In this document: one piece after another, positions 23,792-34,625 of the stretch | How the letters are laid out: each line of letters starts with the position of its first letter | Numbering within the stretch: position 1 is the first letter of the stretch | DNA from: Thiemannella venezuelensis | GTDB lineage: Bacteria > Actinomycetota > Actinomycetes > Streptosporangiales > Streptosporangiaceae | Assembly: GCF_014203605.1 (NCBI RefSeq) | Contig: NZ_JACHJJ010000009.1 | Coordinates: 1-64,000, forward strand | DNA: 64,000 nt | Direction: 5' to 3' | Program-made: the position numbers and the translations under genes | The notes under the pieces: generated by a model | The model's input: the letters and a program-made list of their open reading frames with translations, nothing else | What the model was told of the DNA's origin: nothing | Databases searched by the model: none

Positions 23792-24166
23792 TCAGGCCGA
23801 TGACATCACCTCGTACAGGTTGCGCGCGGCATCGACGAAGAACAGCCCGCGCGCGCACAGCGGGTGATCGATGCGGCCGTTGTCGGGCTCGGTGGGGCGG
23901 TTGCCGTAGGGCACGCCCGCCTGCTGCAGGCGGGTCAGGATCGCATCGAAGGTGGCCGGGTCCACATCGAAGGCCAGATGCATGCCGACGGGGTCGGCCA
24001 CGGTCATGAAGTCCAGGGTCAGCTGTTCGTTGACCCGCACGGGGGCGAAGTGGCCACCTCGGCCGGCGGGCGGCAGCTCCGGCAGGCCCATGATCGAGGC
24101 GAAGAAGCGGGCCGCCTGACGGTGGTCGGCCGCGGGCACGATGGTGTGGTTCAGCGTGATGGTCAT
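23792..24166 (-). CDS. VOC-family (glyoxalase/dioxygenase fold) protein
   Basis: A 124-residue protein with the paired beta-alpha-beta-beta-beta modules of the vicinal oxygen chelate fold: ITLNHTIVPAADHRQAARFF, LDFMTVADPVGMHLAFDVDP, and the closing CARGLFFVDAARNLYEVMS with the metal-binding Glu. His7, His in MHLAF and the last Glu are plausible metal ligands. Substrate unknown. Its ATG overlaps the stop of the upstream tetR gene by four bases, so both are one operon under TetR control. Confidence 0.8.
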   Translation of the reverse strand: MTITLNHTIVPAADHRQAARFFASIMGLPELPPAGRGGHFAPVRVNEQLTLDFMTVADPVGMHLAFDVDPATFDAILTRLQQAGVPYGNRPTEPDNGRIDHPLCARGLFFVDAARNLYEVMSSA

Positions 24167-24795
24167 GCCGGGCTCCCCGGAGCGGCGAAGGCGCCGTGCG
24201 CGAGGACACCGTGCAGGAGGACGTCGACGATGGTCTGCGGGGACGGCCCGGCCTGGCCGGAGGCGGGGCGGGAGGGGGACAGCATCCCCAGGAAGACTGA
24301 GGCGATCGTCTCCGGTTCCAGGCGCAGTGCTGCGCGGTCGGGTTCGATCAGCTCGGTGACGGCCTCGTGCGTCGCCTTCATCGAGGCTTCCCGGCCGCCC
24401 GGGGCGGGCTGGTCGCCGGGGGCTCTCCCGCGGCGGTGGCCGGAGGCGTGCAGGGCGCCGATCACGGCGCCCATGCGCTCCAGATGGGCGCGTAGCGCCT
24501 CGGCCGCCTGGACCAGCCGGTCGGTGAGCGGGTCGTCCAGAGGGATCGAGGCCAGTTCGCGCAGCACGTGCTCAGGGTTCATCGCCTCGCTCAGGCAGGC
24601 CTGCAGCAGGTCGTCCTTGTCGGTGAAGACCCGGAAGATGGTGCCTTCGCCGATGCCGGCCGCCCGGGCGATGCGACTGGTGGTGACCGCGGCGCCGTAC
24701 TCGGTGACCAGAGGCAGCGTCGCGGCCGTGATCATCGCTCTGCGGTCTTCGGCGCTCATTGCCGGCGCTCGCCGCCGGGTGGGGGTGTCCGTCAT
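24163..24795 (-). CDS. TetR-family repressor of the VOC operon
   Basis: A 210-residue protein. The HTH is RRAMITAATLPLVTEYGAAV then TTSRIARAAGIGEGTIFRVF and TDKDDLLQACLSEAM, a standard TetR N-terminus. The C-terminal part has EALRAHLERMGAVIGALHAS and VTELIEPDRAALRLEPETIA. An 18-bp dyad sits 14 bases upstream, fitting autoregulation. Ligand unknown; the VOC enzyme downstream may act on the inducing compound. Confidence 0.85.
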   Translation of the reverse strand: MTDTPTRRRAPAMSAEDRRAMITAATLPLVTEYGAAVTTSRIARAAGIGEGTIFRVFTDKDDLLQACLSEAMNPEHVLRELASIPLDDPLTDRLVQAAEALRAHLERMGAVIGALHASGHRRGRAPGDQPAPGGREASMKATHEAVTELIEPDRAALRLEPETIASVFLGMLSPSRPASGQAGPSPQTIVDVLLHGVLAHGAFAAPGSPA

Positions 24796-24808
24796 GCACT
24801 CATCATTA

Positions 24809-24826
24809 GGAGTGAGTGCTCACTCC
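24809..24826. promoter_or_regulatory. TetR operator dyad
   Basis: GGAGTGAG-TG-CTCACTCC, arms of eight bases around a two-base centre, 14 bases before the tetR ATG. Probably bound by the adjacent TetR. Confidence 0.65.
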
Positions 24827-25355
24827 GTCAATGGGTTAACGGCAGCCGGACCGTGAGGCTGCTGTCGGCGGGCCGTCACCGGCGAGCTGTTCTTCACCTC
24901 CGGCAACGACCTGATCTGCCAGTTCGACTACGCGCACGACCCCGGCCGAGCCGGCGAACCCGTCCGTCGGACGTCCCCAGTGTTCGGTGGTGGCGTCGTA
25001 CGGCGTAGCCCGTACCCAGCTTCGGCTCGGCAGCAGCGCCGCCATCATGACCGACGACGAGAACGCGGCGATGTGCCTTACTGTCAAGGCGTTCGGCGCC
25101 GCCCCGCCGCTGCGGCTCAAGGGCTGGGACCGGATGGTCGAGGTGGGCATCGCCAGCCGCAGCGGCCGCCTGGTCGTCCCGCCCTACCCCGAGGGCGGCG
25201 ACAGCGGAGCGATCCGGCCGCTGCCCAACCTGGCCGTCGACGGCCCCGGCCGCTCCACGGAGAAGATCGTCCATCGCCGGCGGTGACCGGTTCCCGGGGG
25301 TGTGTTCGGGAGACACCGCCGCGGCGAGCGGTGAGCGGTCCGGGGGGCCGGACGC
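24827..25355. pseudogene. Decayed coding remnant of unknown family (plus strand)
   Basis: Two plus-strand pieces look protein-like but lie in different frames: one near 24868 reading VTGELFFTSGNDLICQFDYA, and one at 24987-25286 reading AAMCLTVKAFGAAPPLRLKG, then WDRMVEVGIASRSGRLVVPP and LPNLAVDGPGR, ending at TGA 25284-25286. A frameshift between them would explain the break. The second piece resembles the C-terminal part of secreted or sensory orphan proteins of actinomycetes, but I cannot name the family. No intact start or ribosome binding site is visible. Confidence 0.3.
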
Positions 25356-25850
25356 TCAGCGGATCCGCCACAGACCCCCGTCCACGGGGACCTCCGGCAG
25401 GCCCGGCAGCGGTGCCGTGGCCGCGTGGAGCGTGAACAGGTCGTCCTCGTCGTCGTCCTCGTCCATCGCGGCGCGCAGCCGGCCGCCGTCCGGCAGGACC
25501 ACCGTCCACAGTCCCGGCGGCTCGGCCTCGCCGTACAGCACGAACGCGCCGAAGCGCGCGGCGAGCCTCTCGATGAACTCCCGGCGGCCCACCCGGTCGG
25601 CGAGGCGCCCCTCGACGCCGACGTCGAAGCCCATCGCGAAGTGGCCGCGAACCTCCCGGTAGGTGCAGAACGCGGCGAACACCGCGTCCTGCGGGACGTC
25701 CCGCAGGTCCTCGGCGACCCGGTCGGCGTGGCCGACGAACAGCTCGTGCCCGGCGATCCCGAAGCAGTCCAGCAGGAACTCCCGCAACCCGGACACCGGG
25801 ACGAGGCGGGACGACAGGCCGTCGTAGCCCGTGGCCGGTGTCTCCGTCAC
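25356..25850 (-). CDS. Hypothetical soluble protein (164 aa)
   Basis: A compact acidic protein containing LREFLLDCFGIAGHELFVGH, ADRVAEDLRDVPQDAVFAAF and GVEGRLADRVGRREFIERLA, then an Asp/Glu run (MDEDDDEDDLF). Composition and length suggest an intact folded protein, possibly immunity- or adaptor-like, but I do not recognise it. Stand-alone, same direction as the next gene upstream. Confidence 0.55.
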   Translation of the reverse strand: MTETPATGYDGLSSRLVPVSGLREFLLDCFGIAGHELFVGHADRVAEDLRDVPQDAVFAAFCTYREVRGHFAMGFDVGVEGRLADRVGRREFIERLAARFGAFVLYGEAEPPGLWTVVLPDGGRLRAAMDEDDDEDDLFTLHAATAPLPGLPEVPVDGGLWRIR

Positions 25851-25914
25851 GCCGTCACCCTACGCGCCGCGGCGCATGCCGCCGGTCCACCGCGAGCCGC
25901 GGGGCGGTGGGGGC

Positions 25915-26331
25915 TCAGTCGTCGGTGAACGACCGTACGGCGGCCCCGAAGCCGAGGGTCACCTGGTTCTGGGTGTGGCAGTCGGCCTCCCTGGTCGCGA
26001 GTTCGCTCCCGCAGCCGGCGCAGACCAGGTTGGGGCCGCAGGACCCGTCGAGGCCGCAGCATCCGGTCCGCCGCCTGTAGTCGGGGTGGGGCTCGACTCC
26101 GAGGAGGTCGTCGGGGTGGACGACGAACCCGGCCGGCTCCCTGGCCCACCTGTCCGGCCGCGTGGTGCGGGAGTACGTCCCGGACGGCATGCGGGCGGCC
26201 CGGATCCGGTCGCTGAAGTGCTCCGTCCGCCCTTCCGGGGAGGGGACCTCCGGCGGCAGCGGAATCTCGGTCAGTCGCGGAGTGACGGGCCGACGGCAGG
26301 ACGCGCATGCGAAATACGGCACACACGTCAT
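25915..26331 (-). CDS. Cys-rich zinc-ribbon-like protein
   Basis: From the ATG at 26331 the 138-residue product starts MTCVPYFACASCRRPVTPRL and later has CCGLDGSCGPNLVCAGCGSE and a final ADCHTQNQVTLGF. The C-x-x-C pair near the start and the Cys cluster (CC...C...C-x-x-C) suggest one or two zinc sites. The frame is open back to 26418 but upstream residues are Arg/Pro-rich. Role unknown; such proteins are frequent orphans in actinomycetes. Confidence 0.6.
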   Translation of the reverse strand: MTCVPYFACASCRRPVTPRLTEIPLPPEVPSPEGRTEHFSDRIRAARMPSGTYSRTTRPDRWAREPAGFVVHPDDLLGVEPHPDYRRRTGCCGLDGSCGPNLVCAGCGSELATREADCHTQNQVTLGFGAAVRSFTDD

Positions 26332-26414
26332 TGTGTCCCGCAGGGCACCTTTCGTGACCCAGGAAGTCCGTCTCACCGGCGGACGCGTGACCATGTGACC
26401 GACCGCGCCGGGGG

Positions 26415-27389
26415 TCACCGGCTCCGGCCGGGGACGGGCAGGCGCGCGCCGGGGAGTGCGGTCATGGCGTCCTGGGACTCCACGTCCTCGCTGTCGATGA
26501 CCGAGGCGGCGGGCGGAGCGGTGACGGTGACCTTGCCGCCCCAGTGGCTGAACTCCGTCTTGGTGGTGACGGTCATCTGCGAGCTGTAGGTCAGGTTCTG
26601 GGTGGTCTCGGTGTAGGAGCTGGTCAGCCGGCGGGTGAGCTGATCGCCGTCCAACCAGAGTTTCCAGCGCAGCTTGAGCTTGGCGCCGATGCCGCGGGGC
26701 CTCTCTCCGAGCTGCTTGCGGAAGGAGGGGGAGGCCGCGTACAGCTGGGCCACGGTGATGACGCCGGAGCGGACCGTGGTGCGGGCGCCGCCGACGCGCT
26801 GGCCGTCTCGGGTCGTCTTGGCCGTGGCGATCAGGTGCTTGAGGGTGGACGGCTCCAGCGCGTTGATCGGCTGCGAGGTGAAGTTGAATGAGGGGCCGGG
26901 GGACATGCGCATCCAGGTCTTGCCCTCGGGCAGGGAGAAGATCTTGCCGGCGACGTAGGTGGCCTTGGGCAGGGAGATGATCCGCGTCCGCATGTCCAGC
27001 AGGTCGGGCTTCATCGTCCAGGTGAGGTCGTAGGCGGTCACGCCGGAGCGGCCGAACCGGTAGGCGCCCGTGGTGACGGACTTGGTGGGTGGTCCCTGCG
27101 GGTCATCGGGGTAGGTCATCGTCATGACCTCGGTCATCTTGACGCCGCGGCCGGTGACGAACTGGCGCTTGAGCGCGGTGGCGGCATTGGAGCCTGCGGG
27201 CCGGGCCTGCGAGGAGGCGGCGGACACGGGTGAGGACCGGTCGGGGTCCGGCACGCGGGGTGCGGCGGCGGCCGGTGACGCGGCGGCCGGTGACGCGGCG
27301 GCGCAGAGGGCGACGGCGGCGGCTGCCGCGGCCAGGGCCGCGCGCGCGACCGAACCGCAGGAGGAAGGAAGGGGGAGGGCAGGCCGCAC
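26415..27389 (-). CDS. Secreted protein with LppX/LolA-like domain
   Basis: The 324-residue product has an N-terminal export signal (about 12-42, ARAALAAAAAAVALCAAASP) followed by a short Ala/Ser/Pro repeat. The mature part (about 75-310) is beta-rich: VKMTEVMTMTYPDDP, GAYRFGRSGVTAYDLTWTMK, KATYVAGKIFSLPEGKTWMR, KLKLRWKLWLDGDQLTRRL and VTTKTEFSHWGGKVTVTAPP. This is the pattern of the LppX/LprAFG/LolA-type half-barrel that binds lipids, though there is no lipobox Cys. Family call is tentative. Probably a cell-envelope protein. Confidence 0.6.
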   Translation of the reverse strand: MRPALPLPSSCGSVARAALAAAAAAVALCAAASPAAASPAAAAPRVPDPDRSSPVSAASSQARPAGSNAATALKRQFVTGRGVKMTEVMTMTYPDDPQGPPTKSVTTGAYRFGRSGVTAYDLTWTMKPDLLDMRTRIISLPKATYVAGKIFSLPEGKTWMRMSPGPSFNFTSQPINALEPSTLKHLIATAKTTRDGQRVGGARTTVRSGVITVAQLYAASPSFRKQLGERPRGIGAKLKLRWKLWLDGDQLTRRLTSSYTETTQNLTYSSQMTVTTKTEFSHWGGKVTVTAPPAASVIDSEDVESQDAMTALPGARLPVPGRSR

Positions 27390-27627
27390 GGGAAGCTCCG
27401 AGGGAAGAGATGAGGATGGGAAAGAGATGCCGAAAGGCGTACGCCCAACCTCATGTGCTTATTTCTCCCTTATAAGGCGTATGTCCTTTCTTGGCCTGAT
27501 GATGGTCGGTTGCAGGGCACAGGTCTCACCCGAGCCTCGATCAGGAAAGTCACGCAGGGGCGGGCTGGATGGCACGGCGGCACGGGAGGTTCGTGGGCTG
27601 CGTCCTCTCCATGCCGCCGCGCCTGCT
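27390..27627. other. 238-base intergenic region
   Basis: Contains AT-rich parts (TTATTTCTCCCTTATAAGG around 27459) probably holding the promoter of the secreted-protein gene on the minus strand. No gene or repeat recognised. Confidence 0.35.
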
Positions 27628-27984
27628 CTATCGCGCCTGGCCGGTGAGCAGGCGGAGCCACCACCGCTCGCCTTCACGACGGGTCCAGGGACCCGCGTGG
27701 TGCGTGGTGCCGAGGTGGCGGACCGTACGGCGCACGACGAGCCTCCCGCCGAGGCTGCGCAGCTCGAACACCGTGGAGCGGCAGGAGCAGGTGTGGGCGA
27801 GCACCCGCCGCGCGTCGCCCGGCGCGAGGGGCCGCCAGTCCAGTTCGACCACACCCGCCGTCGGCGGGAGCGGATGCGGTGACAGTCCCGGGCACGGCCA
27901 GGAGACTGGGGCGGCCTCCTGGCCGGAGACGACCCCTGCGACCGCCGGGCCGGGGGTTCGGACGTGCGCTTCGGAGATCGTCAT
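27628..27984 (-). CDS. Hypothetical protein (118 aa)
   Basis: Starts MTISEAHVRTPGPAVAG, then has VVELDWRPLAPGDARRVLAH, TCSCRSTVFELRSLGGRLVV, and GPWTRREGERWWLRLLTGQA. The C-S-C pair and Arg/Trp-rich end suggest a small DNA- or protein-binding module; family unknown. Its ATG overlaps the stop of the next gene upstream by four bases, so it is translationally coupled within a three-gene cluster running to 28609. Confidence 0.55.
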   Translation of the reverse strand: MTISEAHVRTPGPAVAGVVSGQEAAPVSWPCPGLSPHPLPPTAGVVELDWRPLAPGDARRVLAHTCSCRSTVFELRSLGGRLVVRRTVRHLGTTHHAGPWTRREGERWWLRLLTGQAR

Positions 27985-28214
27985 CCGCTCTCGTCCGTCG
28001 CGGCGCGGGCCGCCAGCTGTTCGCACAGGGCATCGGGGGCGGGGGCGTGCAGGGTGCGGGGAAGGCCGCCCGGATCGGGACAGGTGGCGTACCAGGTGCG
28101 GTGGGCCCGCCAGACCGTCCACCCGGGGAACGCGCGGCCGATGCACGCGGCGAGCGAGTCGGCCTGCTCCCAGGTCAGCGCGGGCGGGTAGGGGAACTCC
28201 TCGTCGTAGGTCAT
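27981..28214 (-). CDS. Small hypothetical protein (77 aa)
   Basis: MTYDEEFPYPPALTWEQADS followed by LAACIGRAFPGWTVWRAHRT and WYATCPDPGGLPRTLHAPAP. It is short, Trp-rich and apparently soluble. Similar small proteins occur next to helix-turn-helix regulators in Streptosporangiales as far as I recall, without a known role. Overlaps its downstream neighbour by four bases and starts six bases after the upstream gene ends, so it is the middle gene of an operon. Confidence 0.55.
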   Translation of the reverse strand: MTYDEEFPYPPALTWEQADSLAACIGRAFPGWTVWRAHRTWYATCPDPGGLPRTLHAPAPDALCEQLAARAATDESG

Positions 28215-28219
28215 GAGCG

Positions 28220-28609
28220 TCACACCGCCACCGCCGTGACCGCTCTCCGGTACGGCTCGCGCGAGGGCGGGGAGACGCCGTCGGGCGAGCGGCCCCGGCC
28301 GTGGACGGCGGCGGCCGGTACCGGCCGTGCGCGGAATCCGGGCCGGGCCTCGGGAACGGCGGGCGGACGGACCTCCAGGGGACACCTCGGCGCCGCAGGC
28401 GGGACCGGCCCGCCCAGGCCGAGCCGCCGCCGCGCGGTCGTCCGGGCGTGTACCTGCGCGGGCGTGGGCTGCTCCCACAGGTGGTCACGGCGGTGCGGCA
28501 GGCTGCGCGCCTCGTGGGAGTAGGGGGCGTGGCCGCACCACCGGCAGCCGAGCGGCAGCGGTGGGGCATCCGCCCTCCACCGGACCCTGATGGCTCTAAC
28601 CTTGCTCAT
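28220..28609 (-). CDS. Hypothetical protein with CxxC-H motif, divergent from an HTH regulator
   Basis: The N-terminal half is conserved-looking: LPLGCRWCGHAPYSHEARSL, then PHRRDHLWEQPTPAQVHART. The Cys-x-x-Cys-x-His pattern suggests a metal site. The C-terminal half is Pro/Arg-rich and probably disordered. First gene of a three-gene operon. A short dyad TCAGGA...TCCTGA (28613-28630) lies immediately upstream, and an HTH-TPR regulator is divergent, suggesting regulation by that protein. Confidence 0.55.
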   Translation of the reverse strand: MSKVRAIRVRWRADAPPLPLGCRWCGHAPYSHEARSLPHRRDHLWEQPTPAQVHARTTARRRLGLGGPVPPAAPRCPLEVRPPAVPEARPGFRARPVPAAAVHGRGRSPDGVSPPSREPYRRAVTAVAV

Positions 28610-28612
28610 GGG

Positions 28613-28630
28613 TCAGGACTCACTTCCTGA
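28613..28630. promoter_or_regulatory. Dyad next to the start of the three-gene cluster
   Basis: TCAGGA at 28613-28618 and TCCTGA at 28625-28630, four bases before the ATG at 28609. Possible operator for the divergent HTH protein. A larger GC hairpin (GGGCCCGCA...TGCGGGTCC, about 28637-28668) also lies in this gap. Confidence 0.4.
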
Positions 28631-28780
28631 TCAAGGGGCCCGCACGGCGTGTCAGCGCCTGCGGGTCCCGCCTTTTCTTCTCACCTCCCATCACAGCGCT
28701 GCGTAATCCCTCCGGCACAGGTGCGGCTGGGGGACACTGGGGGATAACAGCGGATGTCCCCCCGCCCCCCGGAGGTGCCC

Positions 28781-30049
28781 GTGGCCGCCGAAGACCTTCC
28801 CGCATGGGCCGTACGGCTCCGCGCCGAGCGACGCGACCGGCTCTGGAGCCAGCGCGAGATGGCCCGGCGGCTCTTCGAGGCGGCCGATGAGGGCACCCGC
28901 GCCCGTCTCCCCTCCCGAGAGTCCATGGTGCGCAGGATCAAGGCGTACGAGGCCGGTCACCACCATCCCGACGATCCGTACCGTGTGCTGTACGCGCGCG
29001 TTCTCGGCGTATGCGAGTCAGAGCTGTTCGGCGACGGTGTCCGGGCGGATGGCCGGCGGGGCGCCGTCGTCGACGATGAGCTGGACGCCATGGAGTTGGC
29101 GCGCCGCGTGGCCGCCAGTGATGTCGGCGCCGAGACGCTTGAGCGGCTGGAGGCGGCGGTCGACGATCTGGCGGTGGCGTATCCCGGCACGCCGCCCGCG
29201 GAGTTGCTCGGCAGGACGTGCCGGTACCTCGCCTATGTCTCCCGGCTGCTCGGTGCCAGGAAGACGCTCGCCGAGCATCGGCGCCTGCTCGTGGCCGGGG
29301 GCTGGTTGTCGCTGCTCGCCGCCACCTGTCACATCGACCTCCGTCAGTTTCCGGCCGGTGCCGCTCGTCTGCGGACCGCCGCCCGGCTGGCGGAGCACGC
29401 CGAGCATCCCGAGATCGCGGCGTGGTGTTTGGAGACGGAGGCGTGGCAGGTCCTCACCGCCGGGGACTACCGGCACGCCCTGAGCCTGTCCCAGGGGGCG
29501 CAGCGGGTCGCGCCGAAGGGGAGTTCGGCCCACATCCAGGCGACTGCGCAGGAAGGCCGCGCGTGGGCGCGGCTCGGTGCCGGTCCGCAGACACGCGACG
29601 CGCTCGATCGGGTCGCGCGCCTGGTGGCACCCTTGGCGACACCCGACCGGCCTGAACACCACTACCGGTACGACCCCGCCAAGAGCGACGCCTACACGGC
29701 GACGACGCTGTCGTGGCTCGGAGATCCCGCGGCCGAGCCGTACGCCCGCGGGGTGCTCGCCCGCCTGGAGTCGACGGTGGACGGCCCGCCGCGGCCACGC
29801 AGAGCCGTGTCCGCCCGGCTCGACCTGGCCCTCGCTCTGCTGGCCGCCGACCAGTCCGACCAGTCCGACGAGGCCGGGCACATCACGCTCGCCGCACTGA
29901 CGAGCGGTCTGCTGGTGCCGTCGAATCACTGGCGCGCGGCCGAGGTGATCGCCGCCGTCGAGGCGCGCCGCATGTCCAGGGCCACCGAACTGCGCGAGGC
30001 GTACCGGGAACTATGCGCACCCGCCGGGTCCTCCGGTCACAGCGCTTGA
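28781..30049 (+). CDS. Helix-turn-helix regulator with TPR-like helical repeats
   Basis: The 422-residue product starts with an XRE-like DNA-binding domain (residues about 8-70: WAVRLRAERRDRLWSQREMA, RLPSRESMVRRIKAYEAG). The rest is a long array of helix pairs (CRYLAYVSRLLGARKTLAEH, CLETEAWQVLTAGDYRHALS, AHIQATAQEGRAWARLG), TPR-like, as in sensor regulators that bind peptides or ligands. The GTG at 28781 is preferred over ATG 28754 because GGAGG sits six bases upstream. Divergent from a three-gene orphan operon that it may control. Confidence 0.75.
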   Translation: MAAEDLPAWAVRLRAERRDRLWSQREMARRLFEAADEGTRARLPSRESMVRRIKAYEAGHHHPDDPYRVLYARVLGVCESELFGDGVRADGRRGAVVDDELDAMELARRVAASDVGAETLERLEAAVDDLAVAYPGTPPAELLGRTCRYLAYVSRLLGARKTLAEHRRLLVAGGWLSLLAATCHIDLRQFPAGAARLRTAARLAEHAEHPEIAAWCLETEAWQVLTAGDYRHALSLSQGAQRVAPKGSSAHIQATAQEGRAWARLGAGPQTRDALDRVARLVAPLATPDRPEHHYRYDPAKSDAYTATTLSWLGDPAAEPYARGVLARLESTVDGPPRPRRAVSARLDLALALLAADQSDQSDEAGHITLAALTSGLLVPSNHWRAAEVIAAVEARRMSRATELREAYRELCAPAGSSGHSA

Positions 30050-30104
30050 CGGGTCCTCGGCGGGGCCGTACGGCGTGCAGACGGGTGCGGGGACGCAAGG
30101 CGAA

Positions 30105-30133
30105 GCCCGGGGACCAAAGAGCCGTCCCCGGGC
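30105..30133. terminator. Hairpin between convergent HTH and serC genes
   Basis: GCCCGGGGAC (30105-30114) pairs perfectly with GTCCCCGGGC (30124-30133) over a nine-base loop. It lies between convergent genes and probably stops both transcripts. Confidence 0.75.
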
Positions 30134-30146
30134 CGCAGGGGCGGAA

Positions 30147-32485
<2,339 letters not shown>

Positions 32486-32654
32486 TCTCGGCCGCCTCCC
32501 TTTCTTGAAGTCAAAGCCTTGATGTCGAGATACCGGCGAGTCATATTCAACCCGTAGGGTCGCGGTGCTGTGTCACCGGACCCGCCCCAACGCGATCGCC
32601 CCTGGTGAGGGGCGGTGCGCGGGCTCCCCGCCGGACACGCGACAATACCGTTCC

Positions 32655-33308
32655 GTGGACGACACCTCGCGCCCGCCGTCGCTGGCGGGGCTTCGCCGTA
32701 CCTATGAGGGCCTACCCCTGCTGGAGGCCGACCTCGCACCCGATCCCGTCTCGCAGTTCGCCGCCTGGTTCGGCGAGGCCGTGGACGCCGGGCTCCCCGA
32801 GCCGAACGCGATGGTCGTCGCGACCTGCTCGGCGGGCGGCCGGCCGGCGGCCAGGACCGTGCTGCTCAAGGGATACGACGAGAGCGGCTTCGTCTTCTAC
32901 ACCAACTACGAGTCGCGCAAGGGCCGCGACCTGACCGAGAACCCGCGGGCGAGCCTGCTGTTCCCCTGGCACGAGATCCGCCGCCAGGTGCGCGTGGAGG
33001 GCACGGTCGTACGGCTCCCGCGCGAGGAGTCGGCCGCCTACTTCCGGTCCCGGCCGTACGGCTCGCAGATCGGGGCCTGGGCCTCGCGCCAGTCGGCGGT
33101 CGTGGGCTCCCGCGAGGAGCTCGACGAGCGGTACGCCAAGCTGGAGCGGCGCTGGCCGCAGGAGCCACCGGTGCCGGACTTCTGGGGCGGCTTCCGGGTC
33201 GTGCCCGCGGAGGTGGAGTTCTGGCAGGGCCAGCTCGACCGCATGCACGACCGGCTCCGCTACCGCCGCTCGGGGGACTCCTGGGTGATCGAGCGGCTGG
33301 CTCCCTGA
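32655..33308 (+). CDS. pdxH: Pyridoxamine 5'-phosphate oxidase
   Basis: FMN enzyme that oxidises pyridoxine or pyridoxamine phosphate to PLP. The 217-residue product has LRRTYEGLPLLEADLAPDPV, ARTVLLKGYDESGFVFYTNY (FMN binding), ESRKGRDLTENPRASLLFPW, RSRPYGSQIGAWASRQS and the invariant C-terminus WVIERLAP. The GTG at 32655 gives the family length; the frame opens earlier at 32565 but without homologous sequence. No Shine-Dalgarno is visible, so a leaderless or near-leaderless mRNA is likely. PLP serves SerC nearby, though that is not an operon. Confidence 0.95.
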   Translation: MDDTSRPPSLAGLRRTYEGLPLLEADLAPDPVSQFAAWFGEAVDAGLPEPNAMVVATCSAGGRPAARTVLLKGYDESGFVFYTNYESRKGRDLTENPRASLLFPWHEIRRQVRVEGTVVRLPREESAAYFRSRPYGSQIGAWASRQSAVVGSREELDERYAKLERRWPQEPPVPDFWGGFRVVPAEVEFWQGQLDRMHDRLRYRRSGDSWVIERLAP

Positions 33309-33362
33309 GATCCTGGTCTCTTCGCGGGAACATCCGGAGGTGTCCGGCCAAGGGGGATAGCT

Positions 33363-34625
33363 GTGGGCTTGTCGGCTTTCGTGCGCAGGCACATGGTGGA
33401 CGTCCGGCCGCTCGCCGTCCTCCCCTACCGGCGGCTCTGGGCGGGCCAGGGCGTGTCGTTCGTGGGCTTCCAGCTCACCTCGACGGCGGTCGCCGCGCAG
33501 ATCTACAAGACCACCGACTCCTCCTTCTGGGTCGGCATGCTCGGCCCGGCCAACCTCGTCCCGCTGGTCGTCTTCGGGCTCTGGGGCGGCGCCGTCGCCG
33601 ACGCGGTCGACCGGCGCAGGCTGCTGATCGGCGGTGCGCTGGTCGCCTGGGCGGCGACGCTCGCCCTGCTGCTCCAGACGCTCCTCGGCGCGGCGAGCGT
33701 CGGTCTGCTGCTGGCGACCGTGGCCGTGCACGCCACCGGCTTCGCCATCACCAGCCCGACCCGGGGCGCGATCATCCCCAGGCTGCTCCCGGCGGAGCTG
33801 GTCCCGGCGGCCAACACGCTCAACTTCCTGGTCAGCAGCATGGGCGCGGTGATCGGCCCGCTGGTCGCGGGCGTCGTGCTCGCGCGGGGCGGGTTCGCCG
33901 CCGTCTACCTCACCGACGCGGTGCTGTTCGGCGCGAGCCTCTACGCCGCGGTACGGCTGCCGCGGCTCGCGCCCCTCGGCGAGGTGACCCGGCCCGGCCT
34001 GCGCTCGGTCGTCGACGGCCTGCGCTACATCGCCGGCAACCGCGTGGTGCTGATGTCGTTCGTCGTGGACGTCATCGCCATGGCGTTCGCGCTGCCCAGG
34101 GCGCTGTTCCCGGAGATCGCGGACGAGCGGTTCGGCGGCTCGCTGATCGCGTTCGGCTGGCTGACGGCGAGCATCGCCATCGGCTCGGTCGCGGGCGGCC
34201 TGCTCTCGGGCTGGGTCGGCCGGGTGCGGCGCCAGGGGCTGGCCCTCACGTTCACGATCGCCGTCTGGGGGGTCAGCGTCGCCGCGGCCGGCCTCGCCCC
34301 CGCGCTGTGGCTGATGGTCGCCCTGCTCGCGGTCGGCGGGGCCGCGGACATGGTCTCGGCGGTGTGGCGGCAGACGATCCTGCAGACCCACGCGCCCGAC
34401 GAGATGCGGGGCCGGATGCAGGGCGTGTTCACTGTCGTGGTCGCCGGCGGCCCCCGCCTGGGCGACCTGCGGGCCGGGGCCGCGGCGACCTGGTTCGGCG
34501 CCACCGGGGCGTGGGTCGGCGGCGGGATCGCGTGCGCGGTCGCGGTGCTGGCGGCCGGGCTCGCCGTACCGGCGTTCCGGGAGTACCGCGCGGCGCCGCG
34601 CGGGCCGGAGAAATGTGACGTCTGA
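33363..34625 (+). CDS. MFS transporter of the EntS/MFS_3 type
   Basis: A 420-residue protein with about twelve helices. It starts with YRRLWAGQGVSFVGFQLTST and has the MFS motif A-like loop GGAVADAVDRRRLLIGGALV, SPTRGAIIPRLLPAELVPAA and LLSGWVGRVRRQGLALTFTI. This subgroup includes siderophore and drug exporters. The downstream neighbour is an IdeR-type iron regulator, which makes siderophore export conceivable but not shown. The GTG start is taken from homologous starts. Confidence 0.8.
   Translation: MGLSAFVRRHMVDVRPLAVLPYRRLWAGQGVSFVGFQLTSTAVAAQIYKTTDSSFWVGMLGPANLVPLVVFGLWGGAVADAVDRRRLLIGGALVAWAATLALLLQTLLGAASVGLLLATVAVHATGFAITSPTRGAIIPRLLPAELVPAANTLNFLVSSMGAVIGPLVAGVVLARGGFAAVYLTDAVLFGASLYAAVRLPRLAPLGEVTRPGLRSVVDGLRYIAGNRVVLMSFVVDVIAMAFALPRALFPEIADERFGGSLIAFGWLTASIAIGSVAGGLLSGWVGRVRRQGLALTFTIAVWGVSVAAAGLAPALWLMVALLAVGGAADMVSAVWRQTILQTHAPDEMRGRMQGVFTVVVAGGPRLGDLRAGAAATWFGATGAWVGGGIACAVAVLAAGLAVPAFREYRAAPRGPEKCDV

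Noticed and set aside
28635-28670. GC hairpin before the HTH-TPR gene as a terminator
   Set aside because: No plus-strand gene ends upstream of it; it lies between divergent genes, so it is mentioned only as part of the control region.
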